The notes beneath the pieces were generated by a model. The model ran no database searches and was not told the origin of the DNA. It saw nothing but the letters and a program-made list of their open reading frames with translations. This document shows, piece after piece, positions 1 to 7,463 of a DNA stretch of 9,214 nucleotides (the stretch's first letter is position 1; each line of letters begins with the position of its first letter). The position numbers and the translations under genes were made by a program. Source of the DNA: UMGS755 sp045597205 (GTDB taxonomy: Bacteria > Bacillota > Clostridia > UBA1381 > UBA9506); NCBI GenBank assembly GCA_045597205.1, contig JAZODT010000085.1, positions 1 to 9,214 of the forward strand. Direction: 5' to 3'.

Positions 1-8
1 TCCTCTGT
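1..8 (-). promoter_or_regulatory. Possible ribosome binding site for the gene after rplI
   Basis: Right after the rplI stop codon the minus strand reads ACAGAGGA before the window ends. AGAGGA resembles a Shine-Dalgarno core, so another gene may follow closely in the same operon. In many Firmicutes the gene after rplI in a yybS-gdpP-rplI cluster encodes the replicative DNA helicase. That identity is inferred from family context, because no codon of the gene is visible. Confidence 0.3.
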
Positions 9-458
9 TTAAGCTTGAGCTTTCACTCTAACTTTAATTTCCGCTGTAATTTCAGGATAAACTTTCACATTAACTTTCGTATCGCCCAGTACCTTAATGC
101 CATCCGGCAGCTGGATTTTTTTCTTATCCACCACCAAATGGCACTGCATTTTCAGTTGTTCTGCCACATCTTTGGCTGTAATAGAGCCAAACAATTTCCC
201 GTTTTCGCCAGCTTTTGCAGTAAAAGAAACAACTGCTTCGTTCAGTTTTTCTGCCAGTTCCATCGCCTGCTGTTTTTCCTGATTTTTGTGAAAAGCCTGG
301 GCACTTTTTTTGTTTTCCATTTCGTTTACTGCCGTTTTATCTGCCACCACCGCTAAGCCCTTTGGCAACAAAAAATTTCTGGCATATCCATCCGATGCCT
401 CAACCATATCACCTTTTTTACCGTGACCTTTGACATCGGCCGTTAAAATCACCTTCAT
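9..458 (-). CDS. rplI: 50S ribosomal protein L9
   Basis: Ribosomal protein L9 binds domain V of 23S rRNA in the large subunit and helps maintain reading frame. The 149-residue product has the usual family length. Its N-terminal domain (about residues 1-50) begins MKVILTADVKGHGKKGD and carries the L9 signature: G11-H-G-K-K, then V19, the SDGYARNFLLPKG stretch and the following VAD. A charged connecting helix (about 42-75) leads to the C-terminal domain with the GKLFGSIT motif near residues 87-94. The ATG is preceded by AAAGGAG with nine bases between, which supports this start. The gene lies 19 bases after gdpP with no terminator between them, so it is probably cotranscribed with yybS and gdpP. 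Nothing looks truncated. Identification is very secure. Confidence 0.97.
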   Translation of the reverse strand: MKVILTADVKGHGKKGDMVEASDGYARNFLLPKGLAVVADKTAVNEMENKKSAQAFHKNQEKQQAMELAEKLNEAVVSFTAKAGENGKLFGSITAKDVAEQLKMQCHLVVDKKKIQLPDGIKVLGDTKVNVKVYPEITAEIKVRVKAQA

Positions 459-477
459 GTTGATACACTCCTTTAGT

Positions 478-2505
478 TTAACTTAATTGACTGTTTTCCA
501 GATAATACTCATCAATTGCTTGCTTTAACCGCTCTTTTCCTTCTTCCATGGTCACTTCAGAAAGTTGTGCACCGGCAATTGTCATATGCCCGCCGCCGCC
601 TAATTTTTCCAAAATAACCTGTACGTTAATACCGCCCAAAGAACGACCGCTAATGCTGATCCCTTCTTCTGTTTTTGAAAGGACAAACGATGCCGTTATA
701 CCCTTAATATTTAAAAGTTCATCTGCCGCCTGGGCTATGGTAACATGTATGTTTTCCTCTATTTCATTGTAGGTGCTCACAGCAATATGGTCGCGAAAAA
801 TTTCTGCATCCTTCACAATCATGGCACGTTTGATATAAGAGGTTAAATCCTGCTGGAACATAGTTTTAATGGTTACCGTATCCACACCCTGTTTACGTAG
901 GAACGAGGCTGCTTCAAAGGTTCTTACACCGGTTTTAAATGTAAAGTTTTTAGTGTCCATTAAAACCCCTGCATATAAACACTCGGCTTCCAACTTTGTC
1001 AAAGACATTTTATCTGCAGAATATTGCAAAATTTCCGCCATCATTTCGCAGGTTGAAGAAGCATATGGCTCATGATATATCAAGGCCGTATTTTCAATAA
1101 ATTCTGCACCCCGTCGATGATGGTCAATCACCACAATCTGTCCTGCTTTTTTCAAAAGCATCGGCGCTTCCAGCAGGTTGGGTTTGTGGGCATCCACAAC
1201 CACCAACAAGGTGGTGCCATTCATTCGTGCGGCCGCCTGTTGCGTATTTAAGAAAAGCTCTGCATATTCTTCCACATTTTCTAATCGTTCCAACATATTT
1301 TTTACCGTTTGGTCATAGCTTTCCAATACAATATTGACCGGCTTGTCCTGCATACGGCACATTCTGTAAACGCCAAAAGCTGCACCCAGTGCATCCATAT
1401 CTGCATCTTTATGGCTCATGACAATAACGTTATTTGCATTTTCAATCAACCCGCTTAAAGCCACCGATACCACGCGGGCTTTTACACGGGTACTCTTTTC
1501 ATATTCCTTGCTATTCCCGCCATAAAACTGCAGTTGTTCATTATCTTTTATAACTGCCTGGTCGCCACCGCGCCCCAGTGCCATGTTAATGGCCGTTTTG
1601 GCAAACTCATCATTTTCGACAATATCTTTGCCACAGGCACCAATGCCAATACTAATGCTGGCAGGAATGGCATTTCCCTCCGAAACGTTACGGATTTTAG
1701 ATAAAATTTCAAACTTATCCTCAATAAATTGGTCAAGATAACGATATTCAAACATAACGCTGTATTTATCTTTTTCATACTTAACCAACACACCATCATG
1801 TTCTGTAACCCAGTCGTTTATATGCTTATATATTTGCGCTTCTAAAAGCGGACGAAAGCTGATGGCTGTAGATTCTAACAATTCTTCATAATTATCCACA
1901 AAAATCATACAGGAAAACGGTTTTTCATCATGATATTTCTGTTTATAGTCTGCATAATCTGTTATATCATCAAAATAAAGGACAATAATACTGTTTTTAT
2001 CCTCTTCCTGTGGCTGACTACCAAAAACGCGAAAGGTCTTATCTTTATTGGTAATGGTTGTCTGCACCGGTACGGGAGGATTTTGGAAAATGGTTTCAGG
2101 TATTAATGACGGAATGACCTCTGTCACGTTTTTATCATATAAATGATTCTCTTCAAACTTAGTACAAAATGCCTCATTATACCATTTAATTTTGCCACCG
2201 TTTTCAATAATTAGAGTTGGCAAAGGAAACTGCATTAATGCATGGCTGGTTGCAGAACCTACCTGCAGTGTTAAATGCTCAAACATATCGGAAATTTTCT
2301 TTTCTGATTGTTTTTTATAGAGATAATTAACGAAACACAAAGTAACCCCCAGCAAAAACTCTGCTACAGCCAAATAAATGTTCACCCACAAGGTAATAAT
2401 TGCCAAAAGGAATATTGCAAAAATATTAAAGCCACCGGTCATATAATAAAGACCGGACTTTTTGTTTGTATCCATTATCTTTCTCCCATCTGCCTCGCGG
2501 GCCAT
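478..2505 (-). CDS. gdpP: Cyclic-di-AMP phosphodiesterase GdpP (YybT family)
   Basis: GdpP is a membrane enzyme that hydrolyses c-di-AMP, the nucleotide that controls potassium, osmotic and cell-wall homeostasis in Firmicutes. The 675-residue product has the full family layout. Two membrane segments lie at about 20-62, a PAS-like domain at about 80-185, and a degenerate GGDEF domain at about 195-325 (SISIGIGA, then GRGGDQAVI). The DHH domain spans about 350-520 with H365/D369/D371 (HKDADMD), D438-A-H, D461-H-H and D517. The DHHA1 domain spans about 590-670 with GGGGH at 636-640. All metal-binding DHH motifs appear intact, so the enzyme is probably active. The start ATG directly abuts the upstream stop (TAAATG) and has AAAGGAAG eight bases before it. 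A second ATG at codon 11 (2475), after GGGAG, is a credible alternative. Translational coupling to the upstream DUF2232 gene is likely. Confidence 0.95.
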   Translation of the reverse strand: MAREADGRKIMDTNKKSGLYYMTGGFNIFAIFLLAIITLWVNIYLAVAEFLLGVTLCFVNYLYKKQSEKKISDMFEHLTLQVGSATSHALMQFPLPTLIIENGGKIKWYNEAFCTKFEENHLYDKNVTEVIPSLIPETIFQNPPVPVQTTITNKDKTFRVFGSQPQEEDKNSIIVLYFDDITDYADYKQKYHDEKPFSCMIFVDNYEELLESTAISFRPLLEAQIYKHINDWVTEHDGVLVKYEKDKYSVMFEYRYLDQFIEDKFEILSKIRNVSEGNAIPASISIGIGACGKDIVENDEFAKTAINMALGRGGDQAVIKDNEQLQFYGGNSKEYEKSTRVKARVVSVALSGLIENANNVIVMSHKDADMDALGAAFGVYRMCRMQDKPVNIVLESYDQTVKNMLERLENVEEYAELFLNTQQAAARMNGTTLLVVVDAHKPNLLEAPMLLKKAGQIVVIDHHRRGAEFIENTALIYHEPYASSTCEMMAEILQYSADKMSLTKLEAECLYAGVLMDTKNFTFKTGVRTFEAASFLRKQGVDTVTIKTMFQQDLTSYIKRAMIVKDAEIFRDHIAVSTYNEIEENIHVTIAQAADELLNIKGITASFVLSKTEEGISISGRSLGGINVQVILEKLGGGGHMTIAGAQLSEVTMEEGKERLKQAIDEYYLENSQLS

Positions 2506-3462
2506 TTACTCTTCTTCCTTTTTCACCTGCAAATGACGGTAATCACGAAAGCTGTCCGTCAATCCGCAAATTAACAATACCAGTGCCGGAATTAAAAATG
2601 CACTTGTGGAAACTGCCAGCATGCCAACAATGATAAAGCAACGCAAAAATTTTGCTATACCTCGTTGCTTCATTTTATAATCAAAAACAGAGGCACCAAT
2701 AATGACAAATAAAAAACTCAACAGCAGGAAAACGTTGGTTGCCATGTCAAGAAACAACCCTTCAGGCGCTATCATCATTAAAAGCAGCAAAATTAAGTAT
2801 AAAAACGCCATAACCTTATCGCTCTGCAAGCATTCAAACGGCAACCAAAAAGACATATCTGTTCCATATTTTTGCTGCACTTTTTTATAAATAACAATCA
2901 AAACATAGCCCAAAACCGTACTGACCATCATAAAGATGGCCGGCGCCAACATAATGGACACATCCACCATCACGCGCATGGCTTCTTCCACCATTTCGGC
3001 CGTTTCTGTATCAGCATACTGCTGTCCCATTGCTTCGCCAAACATGTTGCCCGCTTCCATCATAATGGCGTTAAAAGATAATTCTCCTCCCGACATGCTC
3101 TCCATGAGTTCCATGCTCACAGCAATATCCGCCATAAAGAGAACACTGCACAAAAGAATCATGAGGTAAACGTTTAATTTAACACGGTTGCCTATCGATA
3201 AAGCCAACGACAATAAAACCAGAGGGATCCCACTAGTCAAAGCCGGAATTGGACTTAAAAACAACATTAGCACCACTAAAACTAAAATGGAATTAGCAAT
3301 ACCTAATCCATAATGTTCGCGGTAAAAAACAACACCCAAAAGGGCACTGATAAGCATGCCGATTAAAAGACTGATGCCACCGCCTACTAAAGCATAAGCG
3401 CAACAAAGCCCAACGCTCAAAAGCGTGTTTAATATATAAGGTTTAAAGCCATTTGTTTTCAA
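2506..3462 (-). CDS. yybS: DUF2232 (YybS-type) multi-pass membrane protein
   Basis: This is a polytopic membrane protein of about 318 residues with roughly eight hydrophobic segments. From the upstream ATG numbering these lie near 13-48 (two), 57-75, 80-92, 99-117, 167-194, 217-235, 240-262 and 273-300. A soluble acidic, methionine-rich loop lies near 118-165 and a charged tail ends KKEEE. Topology, length and position directly before gdpP and rplI match the YybS/DUF2232 family, whose function is not established. It resembles S-component or permease-like membrane proteins, but no substrate can be read from the sequence. Two starts are possible. An ATG at 3468 sits only three bases after the AGG of AAGGTGA, which is too close. 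A TTG at 3462 is well spaced from it and is preferred here. Its stop codon touches the gdpP ATG, so the two genes are one transcription unit. Confidence 0.88.
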   Translation of the reverse strand: MKTNGFKPYILNTLLSVGLCCAYALVGGGISLLIGMLISALLGVVFYREHYGLGIANSILVLVVLMLFLSPIPALTSGIPLVLLSLALSIGNRVKLNVYLMILLCSVLFMADIAVSMELMESMSGGELSFNAIMMEAGNMFGEAMGQQYADTETAEMVEEAMRVMVDVSIMLAPAIFMMVSTVLGYVLIVIYKKVQQKYGTDMSFWLPFECLQSDKVMAFLYLILLLLMMIAPEGLFLDMATNVFLLLSFLFVIIGASVFDYKMKQRGIAKFLRCFIIVGMLAVSTSAFLIPALVLLICGLTDSFRDYRHLQVKKEEE

Positions 3463-3496
3463 TACCATTCACCTTCATTTTTCTTAAGCGCATCAT
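3443..3496 (-). CDS. Possible 17-codon leader ORF overlapping the yybS start
   Basis: In the 5' leader of the yybS unit, the minus strand has AAAAGGTG, seven bases, then ATG ATG. This opens a frame reading MMRLRKMKVNGIENKWL and then TAA. The frame differs from yybS and ends about 17 bases inside it. The ribosome binding site is about as good as that of yybS itself. Translation could couple to or interfere with yybS initiation. The peptide is unrecognised, and a frame this short can arise by chance. Confidence 0.25.
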   Translation of the reverse strand: MMRLRKMKVNGIENKWL

Positions 3497-3531
3497 AAAA
3501 AAACACCTTTTTTCAGATACGTATAATTCAC

Positions 3532-3548
3532 CAATATACAATATTGTA
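3532..3548. repeat. Overlapping palindromes at the yybS promoter -10
   Basis: A perfect 12-bp palindrome TACAATATTGTA (3537-3548) coincides with the -10 element. An overlapping inverted repeat has arms CAATAT (3532-3537) and ATATTG (3541-3546). The -35 box is also bracketed by ATTCC (3557-3561) and GGAAT (3572-3576). Such symmetry at promoter elements could be a repressor site, but the sequence is AT-rich and no known operator consensus is recognised. Confidence 0.3.
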
Positions 3549-3571
3549 ACACAAAGATTCCATTTTTACAA
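3543..3571 (-). promoter_or_regulatory. Sigma-A-type extended -10 promoter for yybS-gdpP-rplI
   Basis: The minus strand shows TTGTAA as -35 (3566-3571), a 17-base spacer, and TACAAT as -10 (3543-3548). The -10 is preceded by TGT, giving an extended -10 TGTTACAAT. Transcription would start near 3536 and give a leader of about 70 bases before yybS. Spacing and extended -10 make this the best vegetative promoter in the window. It lies in the 141-base gap after the deacetylase gene, where no strong terminator is seen, so read-through from upstream is also possible. Confidence 0.62.
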
Positions 3572-3603
3572 GGAATTTTACCAAAATTACACATTTTGTT
3601 GAA

Positions 3604-4431
3604 TTAAGTAGTTACCGATTTGATTTCTGAGAGAAAAACCAATTCTACTTTATTTTTTTCAAACTCTGGCAATAACTCCTTTATTGCCTCTGCCGTTACT
3701 TTTCCGCCTTCATAGCCCACATGGCCAATGGCGATGCACTCCCCCTGATTACAAGCAATATCCATCGCTTTTTTCAATCTCTTTTTTATATACTCGGGGT
3801 TTTTGCTTTCATGCTCTAAAAACACTTCATTTTCATAAAATGGGATGCCAATTTTTTCTGCTGTTTTTCGACAAACGCTTTTTGAACTTGTCTTTGAATC
3901 TAAAAAGTAAAGATTCCGCTTATGCAATTCCTCCATCACCGGACGGACAATTTGTTCTTTGGTACTGCATAAAGTTCCCATGTGAATATTGGCACCCACT
4001 GCCTCGGGCAAATCTTCTGTTGCGTCTTTAATCCATTGTTCAATCTCTTTGCTTGTAAAACCCACCTTGAGCGGTCTGGGCCCTAAATGGGAGGCTTTGT
4101 CGTGAAGCGTTGCTTGCATGGGTATATGAATAATAATTTCCTTTCCGTTTTCCAGGGCATCTTCTGCGTCATCCTCCGTATGTTCTAAAAAAGGCATAAT
4201 TGCCACTGTCAGTTTACAATCAAGCTCCAGCATTTCTTTAACACCTTTACGTTGTAAGCCAAAATCATCTATAACAATGGCCAGTTTTCCTCCTTGTTTT
4301 GCATCTGTTCTATTCCCGACAGTCAGCCCAATCCACAATGACAAAAGACCAAAAATAGTTATTAAAGCTCCAAAAAGCAAAGCCTGTGTAAGATGTACGG
4401 AAAAAAACAATGCTTTTTTTCGTTTAAACAA
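3604..4431 (-). CDS. Divergent polysaccharide deacetylase family protein (DUF610/YibQ type)
   Basis: The product belongs to the divergent polysaccharide deacetylase family, proteins with a NodB-like fold that act, or are predicted to act, on extracytoplasmic glycans. No substrate is established from this sequence. Residues are numbered from the GTG at 4440. A basic N-terminus (KRKK) and one membrane segment (about 16-42) suggest an anchored protein with an exported catalytic domain. Family motifs are LAIVIDDFG (D58, D59), HIPMQA (H105), NIHMG (H153), FLDSKTSS (D181) and IGHVGY (H240), so the predicted metal-site residues appear present. The frame can start at GTG 4440, ATG 4437 or TTG 4431. 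Only TTG 4431 has a well-spaced Shine-Dalgarno (GGGGTGAT), and it is used here. That site lies inside the rpoD terminator hairpin. No separate promoter is evident, so expression may rely on read-through from rpoD. Confidence 0.88.
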   Translation of the reverse strand: MFKRKKALFFSVHLTQALLFGALITIFGLLSLWIGLTVGNRTDAKQGGKLAIVIDDFGLQRKGVKEMLELDCKLTVAIMPFLEHTEDDAEDALENGKEIIIHIPMQATLHDKASHLGPRPLKVGFTSKEIEQWIKDATEDLPEAVGANIHMGTLCSTKEQIVRPVMEELHKRNLYFLDSKTSSKSVCRKTAEKIGIPFYENEVFLEHESKNPEYIKKRLKKAMDIACNQGECIAIGHVGYEGGKVTAEAIKELLPEFEKNKVELVFLSEIKSVTT

Positions 4432-4475
4432 AAACATCACCCCGTTTTCATATATACGAAAACAGGGTGATGTTT
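4431..4475 (-). terminator. Intrinsic terminator after rpoD, overlapping the next gene's start
   Basis: Thirteen bases after the rpoD stop, the minus strand has an 18-bp stem (arms 4458-4475 and 4432-4449) with an 8-base loop. The base of the stem is AAACATCACCC pairing with GGGTGATGTTT. A U-G wobble follows, then GTTTTC pairs with GAAAAC. On the minus transcript the 3' arm runs into UUUUUGUUU, as expected for a Rho-independent terminator. On the plus strand the wobble becomes an A-C mismatch, which favours minus-strand function. The 3' arm also holds the GGGGTGAT ribosome binding site of the deacetylase gene. Confidence 0.87.
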
Positions 4476-4488
4476 ATGCTGTTTCATT

Positions 4489-5610
4489 TTATTCTAAATA
4501 ATCCTTTAATTTCTTACTGCGGCTAGGATGACGAAGTTTGCGCAATGCCTTTGCTTCAATTTGGCGAATACGTTCACGGGTAACATTAAATTCCTTACCT
4601 ACTTCCTCCAGTGTTCTGGCGCGGCCATCTTCTAAGCCAAAGCGCAGTTTGAGCACCATCGACTCACGGGGAGACAAGGTGGCAAGTACACTGCTGAGCT
4701 GTTCCTTTAACAACATAAATGATGCCGCTTCAGAAGGTGCCGGTGCATCATCATCAGGAATAAAGTCGCCTAAATGGCTATCTTCCTCCTCGCCAATGGG
4801 GGTTTCTAACGAAACAGGCTCCTGTGCAATTTTCATAATTTCACGCACTTTGTCAATAGACATGTTTAATTCTTTGGCGATTTCGTGAGGATGAGGGTCA
4901 CGCCCCAACTCTTGCACCAGCTGACGGGACACACGTATCAGTTTATTAATGGTTTCAACCATGTGCACAGGAATACGAATGGTACGCGCCTGGTCTGCAA
5001 TAGCACGGGTAATGGCCTGTCGAATCCACCATGTTGCATAAGTACTGAACTTGTAACCCTTTGTATAGTCAAATTTTTCAACAGCTTTAATTAAACCCAA
5101 GTTGCCCTCTTGAATCAAATCCAAAAAGAGCATGCCTCTGCCCACATAGCGTTTTGCAATAGATACAACCAAACGCAGGTTCGCTTCTGCCAAACGACGA
5201 CGAGCAGTCGCATTGCCGGCTGCCATGGCTTTTGCCAATTTCATTTCTTCATCAGGTGCGAGTAGCGGCACTTTACCAATTTCCTTCAAATACATTTTAA
5301 CATGATCGTCAACAGAAACACCTTCAGCGTTGGATATTTCAAGAACTTCAGCACTTAAGTCAACCTCTTCCAGCGCCGGCAAATCACCGATTTCTTCCTC
5401 AATTTTTTCCAATTCCTTATCCATATCGGCGACAACTTCAACACCTTCTTTTTCCAGTGTTTCATAAATTATCTCGATTTGTTCAGGGTCCATCTCAAAA
5501 TCAGAAAGGGCGTCCATAATTTCTTTATAAGTTAGAAGGCCGTTGGCTTTTCCCTTAGCAACAATATCTAAAACTGCCTGTTGTTTTTTTGTTTCTAACT
5601 CCTGATTCAT
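4489..5610 (-). CDS. rpoD: RNA polymerase primary sigma factor RpoD/SigA
   Basis: This is the housekeeping sigma-70 factor that directs RNA polymerase to most vegetative promoters. The 373-residue product matches the size of Firmicutes SigA. A short region 1.1 spans about 8-65 and an acidic linker about 62-95. Region 1.2 begins near 100 (DDHVKMYLKEIGKVPLL) and region 2 covers about 140-210, with the core-binding and -10-recognising stretch YATWWIRQAITRAIADQ. Region 3 spans about 215-290 (IPVHMVETINKL, then the IGEEEDSHLGDFIPDD linker). Region 4 runs from about 300 with the -35-binding helix-turn-helix near 335-362 (TLEEVGKEFNVTRERIRQIE). An in-frame ATG 13 codons upstream lies inside dnaG. 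The ATG at 5610 has AAAGGAG eight bases before it and is preferred. It begins one base after the dnaG stop, so the two are coupled. Confidence 0.97.
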   Translation of the reverse strand: MNQELETKKQQAVLDIVAKGKANGLLTYKEIMDALSDFEMDPEQIEIIYETLEKEGVEVVADMDKELEKIEEEIGDLPALEEVDLSAEVLEISNAEGVSVDDHVKMYLKEIGKVPLLAPDEEMKLAKAMAAGNATARRRLAEANLRLVVSIAKRYVGRGMLFLDLIQEGNLGLIKAVEKFDYTKGYKFSTYATWWIRQAITRAIADQARTIRIPVHMVETINKLIRVSRQLVQELGRDPHPHEIAKELNMSIDKVREIMKIAQEPVSLETPIGEEEDSHLGDFIPDDDAPAPSEAASFMLLKEQLSSVLATLSPRESMVLKLRFGLEDGRARTLEEVGKEFNVTRERIRQIEAKALRKLRHPSRSKKLKDYLE

Positions 5611-5611
5611 T

Positions 5612-7396
5612 TTACCCTCTCCTTTCGCTAAGTTTTCTGTAGATTTCATTTGCTTCTTTCACTTTACCTTCCCCGGCCAGTTTAACGGCTCGTTTTCTTA
5701 AATACTCTATTTCCAGCTTACGAGCTGCCTCACGGGCACCTTGCAAACTATCTCCCTCAAAGCTTATATATAAGATGGCCATTGCTGCTTTTTTTAATGC
5801 CTCATCTGCAAGTTCTGTTAAAAATTCAGCACCATGGGGTTCTTCACCCTCTGACCGATACGCAATGATTGCGTGAAATAACTTCTCGTGCAACTCGCTG
5901 GAAAACCATTCCCCCTGCACCTGTTCTTTTGCAAATTCCCAGGCACGGCGATGATAAAAAATCAGATTTAAAAGTGTGCGCTCCGTCTTATATGTAGCCG
6001 TGCTCTGACCATGGCTCAAATCAGCACGGTCCTGCACAGGCTGCGGGACTTCAGCATTCTGATACAGCACTTTTTTAACCTGTTTTTTATTTTTATAATA
6101 AATCAGTTTACTAACCTCTGCCCGAATTGCTTCTACCGTAATATCGGTCTCAACAGAAATTCGCTTAATATATGCTTCACGCGCAATTTCACTATCAATT
6201 TCTGACAATATCTCAGCAGCCCGATTTAAAAAACTGATTTTTTGACTTAAATCATAAATATCATATTCTTTACGCAACCTAAGCAATTTATATTCAATGG
6301 ATTCATGCGCTTCTTTTAATAGTGTGCGAAAACTTTCCGGCCCATTTTTTAAAATATATTCATCCGGGTCTTTCGCGCCGGAAAAACTCACAACCTTAAC
6401 AACATTGCCTGCCTCTGTTAAAAGACCAATCGCTTTTTGCGCGGCTTTTTGCCCTGCCTCATCACTGTCGTAGCAAACATAAACCTGACTGGCATACCGT
6501 TTAATTAACCGTGCCTGCTCATCGGTCAGGGCTGTTCCTAAACCGGCCACCACATTGGTAATGCCTCTTTGATAAAGAGAAATCACGTCCATATAGCCTT
6601 CCACTAAAATAATTCCATCTTTAAGTCCAGTTTGCTTGGCAAGATTTAAGGCAAACAAATTTCTGCCTTTATGAAAAACCAGCGTTTCTGGTGAATTCAT
6701 ATATTTTGCCGAATCCTCTCCCAATGCCCGGCCACCAAAGGCAATCACGTTGCCGCGCACATCAATAATGGGAAACATGAGGCGGTTTCTAAACTTATCA
6801 TACACTCTGCCCTTTTCGTTTTTAACTGCCAAACCAGCCAGTATCAGTTCATCTTTCGTAAAACCTTTTTCTGTCATAACATCTAAAAGGTCAGACCAGG
6901 CATCCGCCGCATAACCAACACCAAATTTAACAGCTGTTTTTTTATCCAAACCCCGTTTATTCATATAATTAACAGCAATGCTTGCAGTGGGTTTCCCTAA
7001 ATTTTCATAAAAATGGCGAGCTGCCAACCGATTAAGTTCTAAAATTCGCTTTCTTTGCTGGGCTTGCTCTTCGTGTTGACCACGATTTCCACTTCTTTGT
7101 TCTTCTTCTAAAGTGACACCTGCACGCTGCGCTAAAAATTTTAGTGCATCAACAAAATCAAGATTTTCAGCACGCATTACAAAATCAAAAACATTACCGC
7201 CGACACCGCAACCAAAACAATAAAACAGTTGTTTATCTTCATCCACATGAAAAGAAGGCGTCTTTTCTTTGTGAAACGGACACAACCCAACGTGGCTTGT
7301 CCCGTTCCGCTTTAAATGCACATAACTGGAAACAAGCGCAACAATATCACTTCGTCGGCTGACCTCGTTAATTGAGCTTTGTTTATAAAGTGCCAA
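5612..7396 (-). CDS. dnaG: DNA primase DnaG
   Basis: DnaG synthesises RNA primers for lagging-strand replication and works with the replicative helicase. The product is about 594 residues, normal for Firmicutes. Numbered from the TTG, the N-terminal CHC2 zinc domain has C39, H42, C60 and C63 (CPFHKEKTPSF, then YCFGCGVGGNVFDF). The polymerase core follows, with GYAADAWSDLL, NRLMFPIIDVRGNVIAFGGR and a TOPRIM domain at about 255-345 (ILVEGYMDVI, AGLGTAL, CYDSDEAG). The C-terminal helicase-binding part lies at about 440-594. A GTG at 7417 would add seven residues but has no ribosome binding site. TTG at 7396 is preceded by GGGAGAG with seven bases between, and is chosen. The end of dnaG contains the rpoD ribosome binding site, consistent with the conserved dnaG-rpoD operon. 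Confidence 0.96.
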   Translation of the reverse strand: MALYKQSSINEVSRRSDIVALVSSYVHLKRNGTSHVGLCPFHKEKTPSFHVDEDKQLFYCFGCGVGGNVFDFVMRAENLDFVDALKFLAQRAGVTLEEEQRSGNRGQHEEQAQQRKRILELNRLAARHFYENLGKPTASIAVNYMNKRGLDKKTAVKFGVGYAADAWSDLLDVMTEKGFTKDELILAGLAVKNEKGRVYDKFRNRLMFPIIDVRGNVIAFGGRALGEDSAKYMNSPETLVFHKGRNLFALNLAKQTGLKDGIILVEGYMDVISLYQRGITNVVAGLGTALTDEQARLIKRYASQVYVCYDSDEAGQKAAQKAIGLLTEAGNVVKVVSFSGAKDPDEYILKNGPESFRTLLKEAHESIEYKLLRLRKEYDIYDLSQKISFLNRAAEILSEIDSEIAREAYIKRISVETDITVEAIRAEVSKLIYYKNKKQVKKVLYQNAEVPQPVQDRADLSHGQSTATYKTERTLLNLIFYHRRAWEFAKEQVQGEWFSSELHEKLFHAIIAYRSEGEEPHGAEFLTELADEALKKAAMAILYISFEGDSLQGAREAARKLEIEYLRKRAVKLAGEGKVKEANEIYRKLSERRG

Positions 7397-7463
7397 AGTC
7401 TTTTCTCTCCCGCTCACAAATTTTTCTGAATGTAAAAGCGCTTCGTTGTAAGTCCTATAATGT

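Noticed and set aside
15..356. Plus-strand open frame opposite rplI
   Set aside because: It is antisense to a certain ribosomal protein gene, has no ribosome site, and its phenylalanine- and histidine-rich composition is typical of the complement of lysine-rich coding sequence.
1548..1799. Minus-strand open frame inside gdpP in another frame
   Set aside because: It is wholly contained in the intact gdpP gene and has no family resemblance.
3579..3595. AATTTT/AAAATT inverted repeat just after the deacetylase stop, considered as a terminator
   Set aside because: The stem is only A-T pairs, with a 3-base loop and no U tract, so it is too weak to call a terminator.
3684..4031. Plus-strand open frame opposite the deacetylase gene
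   Set aside because: The minus-strand frame carries all family motifs. The plus frame has biased composition and no recognisable domain or promoter.
4538..4888. Plus-strand open frame opposite rpoD
   Set aside because: It is the serine-rich complement of the highly conserved sigma region 3-4 coding sequence.
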